Assembly (NCBI GenBank): GCA_964469815.1
Contig: CAYXZC010000075.1
Span: 1-6,690, forward strand
From: MGBC163016 sp964469815
GTDB taxonomy: Bacteria > Actinomycetota > Coriobacteriia > Coriobacteriales > Eggerthellaceae
Length of the DNA stretch: 6,690 nucleotides
Reading direction: 5' to 3'
Shown here: piece after piece, positions 1 to 5,826 of the stretch
Layout: each line of letters starts with the position of its first letter
Position numbering within the stretch: the first letter of the stretch is position 1
Program-made: the position numbers and the translations under genes
The notes under the pieces: model-generated
Told to the model about the DNA's origin: nothing
Database searches by the model: none
What the model saw: the letters and a program-made list of their open reading frames with translations, nothing else

Positions 1-539
1 GAACCATAGAGTTCCTGCTCGATGAGACCGGAAACTTCTACTTCATGGAGATGAACACGCGCGTGCAGGTGGAGCATCCCGTAACGGAGATGATAACGGG
101 CACCGACATCATCAAAGAGCAGCTGCGCATCGCCGCAGGCGAGCCCATGAGCTGCGCCGAACGCGCTCCTTTCAGACCCAACGGCCATGCGATAGAGATG
201 CGCATCAACGCCGAGGATCCCGAACATGGTTTCCGTCCATGCCCTGGAACCATCACGAAGTTCGATCTTCCGGGAGGACCGGGGGTTCGCGTGGAGACCT
301 ACATCAAGCAGGGATCCAAGATTTCCCCGTTCTACGATTCTTTGGTGGCAAAGCTGATCTGCCATGGTCAGGATAGAGAAGAGGCTGTCCAGAGGGCGAA
401 GCGTGCGCTCGATGAGTTCGTCATCGAGGGTATCGCCACGACCATCCCGTTCCATAAGCGCGTGTTGGAAGACCCGGTATTCCTTGCCGGAAATGCGACA
501 ACAGATTTCATCGAGACCCAGATGGGAGATCTCTTATGA
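1..539 (+). CDS. accC: Biotin carboxylase subunit of acetyl-CoA/acyl-CoA carboxylase, C-terminal part (5' end outside window)
   Basis: AccC carboxylates the biotin on the carrier protein BCCP using ATP and bicarbonate, the first half-reaction leading to malonyl-CoA in the cytoplasm. The reading frame is open from base 3 and gives about 178 residues, roughly the last 40% of a usual ~450-residue protein. It begins inside the ATP-grasp domain with the family signature FMEMNTRVQVEHPVTEM, which carries the metal/ATP and bicarbonate-site residues (Glu, Asn, Arg, Gln-Val-Glu). It continues through IKEQLRIAAGEP, the C-terminal domain motif RINAEDP, and GGPGVRVET, whose Arg matches the catalytic Arg338 of E. 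coli AccC, then PFYDSLVAKLICHG. The stop TGA overlaps the next start as ATGA. The next gene is asp23-like rather than a second carboxylase subunit. A pyruvate or propionyl-CoA carboxylase domain is unlikely because the protein ends right after the biotin carboxylase C-terminal domain. No defects are visible in the part present. Confidence 0.96.
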   Translation, partial: TIEFLLDETGNFYFMEMNTRVQVEHPVTEMITGTDIIKEQLRIAAGEPMSCAERAPFRPNGHAIEMRINAEDPEHGFRPCPGTITKFDLPGGPGVRVETYIKQGSKISPFYDSLVAKLICHGQDREEAVQRAKRALDEFVIEGIATTIPFHKRVLEDPVFLAGNATTDFIETQMGDLL

Positions 540-886
540 CAGAATCCGATGCAACTGCTATGAAATTGGCGCCAGGTGTCGTGGACACCATCATCTCGAT
601 CACAGCATCCGAGGTTGAAGGTGTTGCGGCTGTAGGCACGCGCTCCACGACAGGCGTGCGCTCCATCTTCCAATCCAAGTCATACAATTCAGGCATCGAA
701 GCTGATCTTGAGGATGGCAAGCTCAATGTTGCCATACACATCGATGTCTATTACGGCTATGTTCTCCCCGAACTTGCTGAGAAGCTCCGCGAGGCCATAG
801 CCGATGCGCTTTTGGTCCAAGCGGGCATCGAGGTGAACAAGGTCGATATCTACATCGACGGTATCCAGTTCCAGCAACCCGAATAG
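536..886 (+). CDS. Asp23/Gls24 family (DUF322) envelope stress response protein
   Basis: This 116-residue protein matches the Asp23/Gls24 family almost end to end. It has an N-terminal KLAPGVVDTIISITASEVEGVAAV segment, a middle GIEADLEDGKLNVAIHIDVYYGYVLPELAEKLREAI segment, and the C-terminal IEVNKVDIYIDGIQF strand. Family members are small cytoplasmic proteins. Staphylococcal Asp23 is tethered to the membrane by AmaP and linked to cell-wall stress; the biochemical role is not settled. No signal peptide or membrane segment is visible. The start ATG lies inside the accC stop (ATGA, 4-nt overlap) with GGGAG at 524-528, a 7-nt spacing, so coupling to accC is likely. Placement between accC and nusB is a known conserved arrangement in Firmicutes and Coriobacteriia. 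Family assignment is firm; the cellular role here is inferred only from the family. Confidence 0.92.
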   Translation: MTESDATAMKLAPGVVDTIISITASEVEGVAAVGTRSTTGVRSIFQSKSYNSGIEADLEDGKLNVAIHIDVYYGYVLPELAEKLREAIADALLVQAGIEVNKVDIYIDGIQFQQPE

Positions 887-901
887 GGATGATCGCTCGC
901 G

Positions 902-1417
902 ATGGCTCGTATACACGACAGAACAAAAGCCAGAAGGTGTGCGGCTCAGGCGCTCTATACCTCCTCTATCCGCAACATCGATGTTCATACGTTGATAGAT
1001 CAGTCGCTGCTCGATTGCTTGGAGATCCCTCTTTCCGATTATGCGCTCATGTTGCTTGACGGTATCGAGGAGCATAGATCCGAGCTGGATGAGCGTATCT
1101 CTTCGGTCTCGGAGAATTGGACGATCGATCGCATGCCGTTGATGGACCTGAACATATTACGCATCGCGCTCTTCGAGATGCTCTACGTCGAGGATGTCCC
1201 CATCTCCGTTTCCATCAATGAAGCCGTCGAGCTTGCGAAGGATTTCGGCGGAGACGACAATTCTCCCAAGTTCATAAACGGAATGCTCGGAAATATCGCG
1301 CGTAAGATGGAAGGCGCCCTTTGCGATGAAGAGGGAACAGATAGCACCGATCAGCCGGTAGCGCAGCCGCCGGTCGATCCCTCTGCTGCTTTGGAGGATG
1401 GAGAAGGCGATGAATGA
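902..1417 (+). CDS. nusB: Transcription antitermination factor NusB with acidic C-terminal extension
   Basis: NusB binds boxA RNA with NusE (S10) and promotes antitermination of rRNA transcription. The all-helical domain is clear. The N-terminal RNA-binding helix RRCAAQALY is at residues 11-19. NWTIDRMPLMDLNILRIALFEMLY is at 72-95, SVSINEAVELAKDFG at 102-116, and PKFINGMLGNIARKM at 122-136. The protein is 171 residues against about 130-150 for typical NusB. The surplus is a tail from about residue 142, rich in Asp, Glu, Pro and Gln, with no predicted fold. ATG 902 is chosen because the conserved helix starts 10 residues in; AGGGA at 885-889 overlaps the upstream stop, a rather long 12-nt spacing. 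The 3' end overlaps xseB by 8 nt if xseB starts at 1410. It sits 15 nt after the asp23-like gene in the same operon. Confidence 0.96.
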   Translation: MARIHDRTKARRCAAQALYTSSIRNIDVHTLIDQSLLDCLEIPLSDYALMLLDGIEEHRSELDERISSVSENWTIDRMPLMDLNILRIALFEMLYVEDVPISVSINEAVELAKDFGGDDNSPKFINGMLGNIARKMEGALCDEEGTDSTDQPVAQPPVDPSAALEDGEGDE

Positions 1418-1754
1418 GGATAGTGCGACTTTTATCGAGGTGAAGAGCCGGCTCAACGAGATAGCGGACGAGGTTTCGCGCGATGATATTACGCTCGATG
1501 ATGCGCTTGCCCTATATGAGGAGGCTGTCAAGCTCGGTCTCGAAGCATGCAATCTGAGTGAGAACGATATCTTTCCTGACGAGATCGAGGGCGTTGAAGC
1601 TGAGATGGATGAGACCGGCAGCGCTGATCCCCAAGGTGACTCGCGGGCTGACGTTCAGGGTGATCTTCAAGGCGATCCGCAAAGTGATCCACAAAGCGAT
1701 CTCCAGGTTGATGCCCAAGGCGACTCCCAAGATCAAGGCGCTCCTTCTTTTTGA
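1410..1754 (+). CDS. xseB: Exodeoxyribonuclease VII small subunit with repeat-built acidic tail
   Basis: XseB is the small regulatory subunit of exonuclease VII, which with XseA degrades single-stranded DNA into oligonucleotides. The conserved coiled-coil domain is confined to the first ~55 residues: FIEVKSRLNEIADEV, then DDITLDDALALYEEAVKLGLEACNL, matching the family pattern of two helices ending in LYEE.VKL. XseB is usually 60-90 residues; this one has 114. The extra part is an acidic tail whose last ~40 residues are Asp-X-Gln-Gly/Ser tetrapeptides. I prefer ATG 1410 (MNEDS) over in-frame ATG 1398 because the GGAGG at 1393-1397 directly abuts ATG 1398, while it lies 12 nt before 1410. With 1398 the protein would be 118 residues. 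xseA, folD and ispA, often nearby in Firmicutes, are not between nusB and dxs here. The stop lies against the dxs start region. Confidence 0.9.
   Translation: MNEDSATFIEVKSRLNEIADEVSRDDITLDDALALYEEAVKLGLEACNLSENDIFPDEIEGVEAEMDETGSADPQGDSRADVQGDLQGDPQSDPQSDLQVDAQGDSQDQGAPSF
1626..1733 (+). repeat. 12-bp in-frame tandem repeat, nine units, in the xseB 3' end
   Basis: Nine consecutive 12-bp units read in the xseB frame as DPQG, DSRA, DVQG, DLQG, DPQS, DPQS, DLQV, DAQG and DSQD. Every unit starts with a GAT or GAC codon, and seven of the nine have Gly or Ser at position 4 or Gln at position 3 as the majority. The DNA consensus is about GAT-CYN-CAA-GGY. Units have diverged, so this is an old or selected repeat rather than a fresh expansion. 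The length is a multiple of three per unit, so changes in copy number would lengthen or shorten the tail without shifting frame. Confidence 0.85.
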
Positions 1755-3655
1755 TATCAACCGATCCGAGGCTTGATTTGGTGAACCCGCACAGCATACT
1801 TACCTCGATAGAGTCCCCTAAGGATCTTCATGTCCTCACCGAAGAGGAGCTTACCATCCTTGCCGGCGAGATCCGATCGCAGATCATCGAGACCACATCC
1901 GAGACCGGGGGACACGTTGCCTCGTCTCTTGGAGCCGTCGAGATCATCCTAGCCGCTCATAGCCTTCTTGACTGCCCGAAGGACAAGATCGTCTTCGACG
2001 TGGGTCATCAGTCCTATGCGCATAAACTGGTCACCGGACGCCTGTCGCGATTCGATACCCTGCGTCAATTCGGTGGCATATCGGGCTTTCCTCGCCCGAA
2101 TGAGAGCCCTTTCGATGCGCATCCTTCAGGACATGCATCGGATTCTTTGTCCGTAGCTTCCGGATATGCGAAGGCCAAGCAGCTAGCCGGAACGGACGAG
2201 AGGATCGTGGCTGTCATAGGAGATGCGGCTCTTGCGGGAGGAATGGCCTTCGAGGCGCTGAACTACATCGGCAGTCAGCAGCTTCCCATGGTCATCATCC
2301 TGAACGATAACGAGATGTCCATCTCCAAGAACGTCGGGGCGCTCATGAAGCATCTCGGCAATTTAAGGGCAACGCATGGTTATCGCGATACACGTGAATA
2401 CCTTCAAGAGCGCCTTGAGAACAGCGGGGCTGTGGGCAATGCCATAGTCGAGTTCGGCAAGCGCATGAAAGACTCCACTAAGCACATGTTCATCCCGCAT
2501 GCGATGATCTACGAACAGCTGGGGATCGTGTGCACCGCGCCCATAGACGGACACGATATCCACGAGCTGCGCGAAACGCTGCGTCTCGTCATGGATATGG
2601 ATGCGCCTGTCCTCATGCATGTCATAACGAAGAAGGGGGCGGGATTCGAACCTGCTGAGCGCGAACCCGAGCGCTTCCATGGTGTGGGTCCATACGATCC
2701 TGAAACGGGCGCGGCTCGACCGAAGTCCGCTTCAGCGCCCACCTATACAGAGGTCTTTGGGAAGACATTGGTCGAAGAGGCTAAGGTGAACCCGGATATC
2801 GTTGCCATCACGGCGGCTATGGAGGGGGGCACGGGCCTCAAGGAATTCCATGCTCTTTTCCCCGATCGCTTCATAGATGTCGGCATCGCCGAAGAGCATG
2901 CCGTCGGACTCGCATCCGGGCTTGCTGCTGCGGGAAAGCATCCGGTAGTGGCGCTCTACTCCACTTTCATGCAGCGTGCGATCGATCAGATGATCGTGGA
3001 TGTCTCCCTTCCCGATCTGGATGTGATGTTCGCAATAGATAGAGCCGGCCTTGTCGGAGATGATGGGCCGACGCATCACGGCGTGTTCGATCTGCCGTAT
3101 CTGCGGATGGTTCCCAATATGAAGGTCATCGCACCTTCCGATGAGGCGGAGCTGGCACATGCCGTGCATACGGCATTGGCTTTGCACGGTCCTGTGGCTG
3201 TGCGCTATCCTCGCGGTTGCGCAGCAGGAGTGCCCCTTGAGCCTGTGCGTGAATTGGAGGTCGGCAAGTCCCGTGTGCTCAAAGAGGGTAAGGATGTCTC
3301 CATCTTGGCTTTCGGACGCATAGCATCGAGCGCACTTGCGGCTGCGGTATCGCTTGCTGAGCATGGAGTGGATGCCGAGGTCGTGGACATGCGATGGGTG
3401 AAGCCCCTTGATGTCGAGGCGATATCATCTGCGGCGAAGAAGAAGCTAGTCGTGACGCTTGAAGAGGGATGCGTGGCAGGAGGAGCGGGTGAAGCTGTGC
3501 TCGATGAACTGTCCCGCATGGGGGCATCATGTGAGACGCTCGTGCTGGGCATTCCCGATCGATTCATCATGCAGGGTGCGACCGATCTGCTGCTGGCCGA
3601 TATCGGGCTCGATCCTGAGGGCATAACGCGCTCCATCCTGGATAAGCTCGCTTGA
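1751..3655 (+). CDS. dxs: 1-deoxy-D-xylulose-5-phosphate synthase (start codon uncertain)
   Basis: Dxs condenses pyruvate and glyceraldehyde-3-phosphate with thiamine diphosphate (TPP), the first step of the MEP isoprenoid pathway, and also feeds thiamine and pyridoxal synthesis. Numbered from TTG 1751 (634 residues; family about 620-640), the TPP domain has GGHVAS (His55), DVGHQSYAHK (His86, His91), GHASDSLS at 127-134, GDA at 157-159 and NDNEMSI at 185-191. The pyrimidine-binding domain has GIAEEHAV with catalytic Glu381, YSTFMQRA at 403-410, IDRAG with Arg431 and THHG with His442. The C-terminal transketolase domain includes VRYPRG, VVDMRWVKPLD and EEGCVAGGAGEAV. The usual GDG is GDA here. 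TTG 1751 overlaps the xseB stop as TTGA but has only a weak AAGG at 1735-1738. TTG 1778 or GTG 1781 has GAGG at 1768-1771 with a better spacing, and no conserved residue is lost by starting there. Tandem stops TGA-TAG end the gene. Confidence 0.96.
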   Translation: MISTDPRLDLVNPHSILTSIESPKDLHVLTEEELTILAGEIRSQIIETTSETGGHVASSLGAVEIILAAHSLLDCPKDKIVFDVGHQSYAHKLVTGRLSRFDTLRQFGGISGFPRPNESPFDAHPSGHASDSLSVASGYAKAKQLAGTDERIVAVIGDAALAGGMAFEALNYIGSQQLPMVIILNDNEMSISKNVGALMKHLGNLRATHGYRDTREYLQERLENSGAVGNAIVEFGKRMKDSTKHMFIPHAMIYEQLGIVCTAPIDGHDIHELRETLRLVMDMDAPVLMHVITKKGAGFEPAEREPERFHGVGPYDPETGAARPKSASAPTYTEVFGKTLVEEAKVNPDIVAITAAMEGGTGLKEFHALFPDRFIDVGIAEEHAVGLASGLAAAGKHPVVALYSTFMQRAIDQMIVDVSLPDLDVMFAIDRAGLVGDDGPTHHGVFDLPYLRMVPNMKVIAPSDEAELAHAVHTALALHGPVAVRYPRGCAAGVPLEPVRELEVGKSRVLKEGKDVSILAFGRIASSALAAAVSLAEHGVDAEVVDMRWVKPLDVEAISSAAKKKLVVTLEEGCVAGGAGEAVLDELSRMGASCETLVLGIPDRFIMQGATDLLLADIGLDPEGITRSILDKLA

Positions 3656-3670
3656 TAGTGCATTCGTAGT

Positions 3671-3688
3671 GCAAATCTTCAGATTTGC
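3671..3688 (+). terminator. Small hairpin after dxs, possible weak terminator
   Basis: GCAAATC at 3671-3677 and GATTTGC at 3682-3688 form a perfect 7-bp stem around a TTCA loop, 15 nt after the dxs stop. It is followed by CTTCTTAAAAA rather than a clean T run, so on its own it is a poor intrinsic terminator. It may act together with the larger structure beginning at 3693. Confidence 0.4.
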
Positions 3689-3692
3689 CTTC

Positions 3693-3821
3693 TTAAAAAG
3701 CGTTGGATGCATTTTCGTCTCGATGCGTCGTCGCCGTGAGCTAACTCGTGGAAGATCACCACGAGTGGATCTCACGACTCCTTTGGCTTAACCTCGTCTC
3801 TAATACATCCAACGTTTTTAA
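3693..3821. repeat. 129-bp element bounded by 16-bp inverted repeats with inner hairpin (bidirectional terminator, MITE-like element or structured RNA)
   Basis: The left arm TTAAAAA-g-CGTTGGATG (3693-3709, one unpaired G at 3700) is complementary to the right arm CATCCAACG-TTTTTAA (3806-3821), giving 9 + 7 paired bases. Inside is a second perfect stem, ACTCGTGG (3744-3751) with CCACGAGT (3759-3766), and a 7-nt loop. This is flanked by CGTGAG (3735-3740) pairing with CTCACG (3771-3776) across a small internal loop. The arms end in T5 on either strand, so the ends look like a bidirectional intrinsic terminator between dxs and amtB. Terminal inverted repeats with TTAA at both outer edges would also suit a small non-autonomous mobile element, and the nested stems a structured RNA. 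The pairing is seen directly; the function is open. Confidence 0.6.
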
Positions 3822-3848
3822 TCATCGTTTAATGAGTAGTGGCCTTGG

Positions 3849-3900
3849 TCGAAATGCTGCGGCGGAGCTTTGCCCGCGCGCAGCATATCGATTGTTTCGA
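3849..3900. other. GC-rich hairpin in the amtB upstream region
   Basis: ATGCTGCG (3854-3861) pairs with CGCAGCAT (3879-3886). The stem continues with GCGG (3862-3865) pairing with CCGC (3874-3877) across one bulged G (3878), giving 12 pairs around the loop AGCTTTGC. Outer TCGAA (3849-3853) and TTCGA (3896-3900) could add a closing stem beyond a one-sided bulge. No T run follows, so it is not a standard terminator. It lies about 140 nt before amtB, where a transcribed leader structure or a protein-binding site are both possible. Confidence 0.45.
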
Positions 3901-4023
3901 GAAGATGAAATCGCGGTTTCGTGTTCGCTAAGAGATATTCTCCCCTTTGTTAAAACTGGATAGCTTCCTCCATTTCAGCCTTGTCAACATGTTCAATGGA
4001 TATGTAGGCCAACGAAGAACGAT

Positions 4024-4030
4024 AAGGAGG
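4024..4030 (+). promoter_or_regulatory. Strong Shine-Dalgarno for amtB
   Basis: AAGGAGG matches the anti-Shine-Dalgarno core fully and lies 8 nt before ATG 4039. It is the best ribosome site in the window and fixes the amtB start. It suggests that expression is limited by transcription rather than by translation initiation. Confidence 0.85.
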
Positions 4031-4038
4031 AAACGAAA

Positions 4039-5373
4039 ATGCTCGACACTGGCTCGACCGGCTTCATGCTCATATGCACGATGCTCGTGTTGCTCATGAC
4101 GCCCGGTCTGGCATTCTTCTATGGAGGACTTTCCAGAAGGAAGAATGTCGTTAACACGATGGTGATGGTATTTGCGGTCATTGGGATCGTCGGTGTGGTC
4201 TGGATCATCGCAGGATGGTCATTCGCCTATGGTGGTGACGGGTCGATCCCGATCTTCGGCGGATTGGATCAGATAGGTTGCCTGAGCGCAGTCCAGGATC
4301 TTCTCGCTGAAGCAGAGAACACGCCCGATGCTTTCGCGCTCTTGTCCTCAACGACTGCCGGAACAGGCATCGTATTGGAGGAAGGTGCTGAAGCGGGATA
4401 TCCGGCCATATTGGATATCGGTTTCCAGATGGCGTTCGCTATGATCACAACTGCCATCATCACAGGTGCTGTAGCGGGGCGTATGAAGTTCGGAGCGCTC
4501 TGCATGTTCCTGCCGATATGGGTTCTTGTCGTGTATGCCCCGCTCGCACATATGGTCTGGGGCGGAGAAGGATCCCTCATCGGAAGCATGATCGGTGCTC
4601 TTGACTTCGCAGGCGGCGATGTGGTGCACATCTCATCCGGCCTTACCGGCCTTGTGCTCTGCATCCTCGTGGGAAAGCGCAAAGGTTTCGGGATGCTGAA
4701 CTATCGCCCGCATAACGTGCCATTCGTGGTGCTTGGTGCAACGCTTCTTTGGTTCGGTTGGTTCGGTTTCAATGCGGGTTCGGAGTTTGCGGCCGATGGA
4801 GTTGCCGCACTGGCGCTGATCAATACCGTTGCAGCAAGCGCCGCGGGTCTTCTTTCATGGATGATAGTGGAGCGCATCAAGGTGGGAAAGCCGACGCTCG
4901 TGGGTGCGGCTACAGGCCTTGTTGCCGGCCTTGTCGTCATCACGCCGGCGGCAGGATTCGTCGAGCCTTGGGCTGCTATCATCATGGGTCTCATCGTAAG
5001 CCCGATATGCTACTTCGCCATATCGAAGGTGAAGAAGGCGATCGGCTATGATGACGCGCTCGATGCGTTCGGCTGCCACTGCGTAGGCGGAATCGTAGGT
5101 GGCATCCTCACCGGCATCTTCTGCGTACCGGAGCTTTCTTGGACCGATTTCGGCGGCCTTATCTACACAGGCGACCTCACCCTTCTTGGGGCGCAATGCC
5201 TCGGCATCATCGTGACCATAGCCTTCGTCTTGGTGCTAAGCTTTATCATCGGCTTTATCGTGAAGGCCTGCTTCAAGGGCAACTTGCGGGTCAGCGATGA
5301 TGAAGAGGCGCAGGGATTGGATGTGGCATCCCACGGCGAGTCGGCCTATCCTGCATATCTCGGTTTGGATTAG
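4039..5373 (+). CDS. amtB: Ammonium transporter (Amt/Mep/Rh family)
   Basis: AmtB is a trimeric inner-membrane channel that conducts ammonium/ammonia under nitrogen limitation. The 444-residue protein has about eleven hydrophobic segments, starting at residues 8-29 (TPGLAFFYGGLSRRKNV follows) and ending at about 384-410. The Amt signature ALDFAGGDVVHISSGLTGL carries Asp189 and the first pore histidine His197 (E. coli Asp160/His168). The second pore histidine is His347 in AFGCHCVGGIVGGI. FQMAFAMIT at 129-137 and GWFGFNAGS at 240-248 supply the Phe-gate region. The loop at about 66-126, before the FQ helix, is long and acidic for a bacterial Amt. The cytoplasmic tail LRVSDDEEAQGLDVASHGESAYP is the conserved PII-docking form. 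glnK follows 11 nt after the stop, the classic amtB-glnK pairing. A signal peptide is not evident; the N-terminus looks like the first membrane helix. Confidence in the family is very high. Confidence 0.97.
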   Translation: MLDTGSTGFMLICTMLVLLMTPGLAFFYGGLSRRKNVVNTMVMVFAVIGIVGVVWIIAGWSFAYGGDGSIPIFGGLDQIGCLSAVQDLLAEAENTPDAFALLSSTTAGTGIVLEEGAEAGYPAILDIGFQMAFAMITTAIITGAVAGRMKFGALCMFLPIWVLVVYAPLAHMVWGGEGSLIGSMIGALDFAGGDVVHISSGLTGLVLCILVGKRKGFGMLNYRPHNVPFVVLGATLLWFGWFGFNAGSEFAADGVAALALINTVAASAAGLLSWMIVERIKVGKPTLVGAATGLVAGLVVITPAAGFVEPWAAIIMGLIVSPICYFAISKVKKAIGYDDALDAFGCHCVGGIVGGILTGIFCVPELSWTDFGGLIYTGDLTLLGAQCLGIIVTIAFVLVLSFIIGFIVKACFKGNLRVSDDEEAQGLDVASHGESAYPAYLGLD

Positions 5374-5384
5374 AGGTGTCGAAT

Positions 5385-5723
5385 ATGAAAAGAATCATAG
5401 CCATAGTTCGTCCGGAGAAGATGGAGTCGGTCAAAGATGCGCTCTTCGAAGCTGAGGTCTCGGGCATGACGATCAGCCAGGTCAACGGATGCGGCAATCA
5501 ACACGGTTGGACCGAGTACTTCAGAGGCACAGAGGTCTTCTTGAATATGGTGCCGAAGGTGAAGTTCGAGATCGTTGCCGATGATGACGAGGTGAAGCGC
5601 ATCACCGATGTCATCCAGGACGCCGCACGCACGGGCAATGTTGGGGACGGCAAGATATTCATCTCTCCAGTTGAAGAGGTCATACGTATCAGAACAGGGG
5701 AGAATGGAGACGCTGCGATCTAG
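5385..5723 (+). CDS. glnK: PII nitrogen regulatory protein lacking Tyr51
   Basis: PII proteins are small trimers that read ATP/ADP and 2-oxoglutarate and act by binding targets, here most likely the neighbouring AmtB. From ATG 5385 the protein is exactly 112 residues and aligns without gaps to E. coli GlnK. Ligand residues are kept: Gln39 and Lys58 (2-oxoglutarate), the B-loop TGNVGDGKIF (83-92), Lys90, and Arg101/Arg103 in IRIRTGE. Arg47, which enters the AmtB pore, is present in YFRGTEV. The usual Tyr51 is Val51 and position 46 is Phe, so neither uridylylation nor adenylylation at Tyr51 is possible. ATG 5385 is preferred over in-frame GTG 5376 because AGAGG (5372-5376) lies 8 nt before it and the canonical length results. 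The gene is almost certainly co-transcribed with amtB. It could also be called glnB; context favours glnK. Confidence 0.95.
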   Translation: MKRIIAIVRPEKMESVKDALFEAEVSGMTISQVNGCGNQHGWTEYFRGTEVFLNMVPKVKFEIVADDDEVKRITDVIQDAARTGNVGDGKIFISPVEEVIRIRTGENGDAAI

Positions 5724-5779
5724 CATCCATTATCTGCCGTAGCGCCGAGTCGCCATGTTCCGCTCTGGGTTGTTGTGCT

Positions 5780-5785
5780 TATCAT
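5780..5785 (+). promoter_or_regulatory. Possible -10 element upstream of the TSCPD gene
   Basis: TATCAT matches 5 of 6 bases of the TATAAT consensus and sits about 40 nt before the TSCPD start, but the matching -35 region (around TTCCGC at 5758-5763) is poor. The 103-bp gap after glnK has no clear terminator, so read-through from amtB-glnK is an equal possibility. Confidence 0.22.
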
Positions 5786-5826
5786 ATGTGAAGGCATATC
5801 GAAGATAGCATCACCGAGGAGGAGAC

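Larger units (their letters stand above)
3656..4038. other. 383-bp intergenic region between dxs and amtB, rich in inverted repeats, no convincing gene
   Basis: No open frame here resembles a known protein; the longest forward frame (ATG 3748 to 3963) crosses two hairpins and has no Shine-Dalgarno sequence. The interval contains three inverted-repeat structures listed separately (3671-3688, 3693-3821, 3849-3900), then a stretch of plain leader up to the strong amtB ribosome site. It is more AT-rich and irregular than the flanking genes. A promoter for amtB is expected here, but I could not find a -35/-10 pair worth naming. No tRNA, rRNA or known riboswitch core is recognisable by eye. Confidence 0.7.

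Noticed and set aside
1626..1733. Short tandem repeats considered as a CRISPR array
   Set aside because: Units are 12 bp with no spacers and stay in the xseB frame; this is a coding repeat.
2732..3364. Reverse-strand open frame of about 210 codons
   Set aside because: It lies wholly inside dxs, whose protein is strongly conserved through this stretch. The reverse translation is Cys/His/Arg-rich and resembles no family.
3748..3963. Forward open frame of 71 codons in the dxs-amtB gap
   Set aside because: No Shine-Dalgarno, starts inside the hairpin at 3744-3766, passes through the GC-rich stem, and the protein has no family resemblance.
3981..4006. TTGTCA and TATGTA as an amtB promoter
   Set aside because: The spacer is only 14 nt, too short for a usual housekeeping promoter.
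5376..5384. GTG 5376 as the glnK start
   Set aside because: It overlaps the AGAGG that best serves ATG 5385, and it adds three residues not found in the canonical 112-residue PII.
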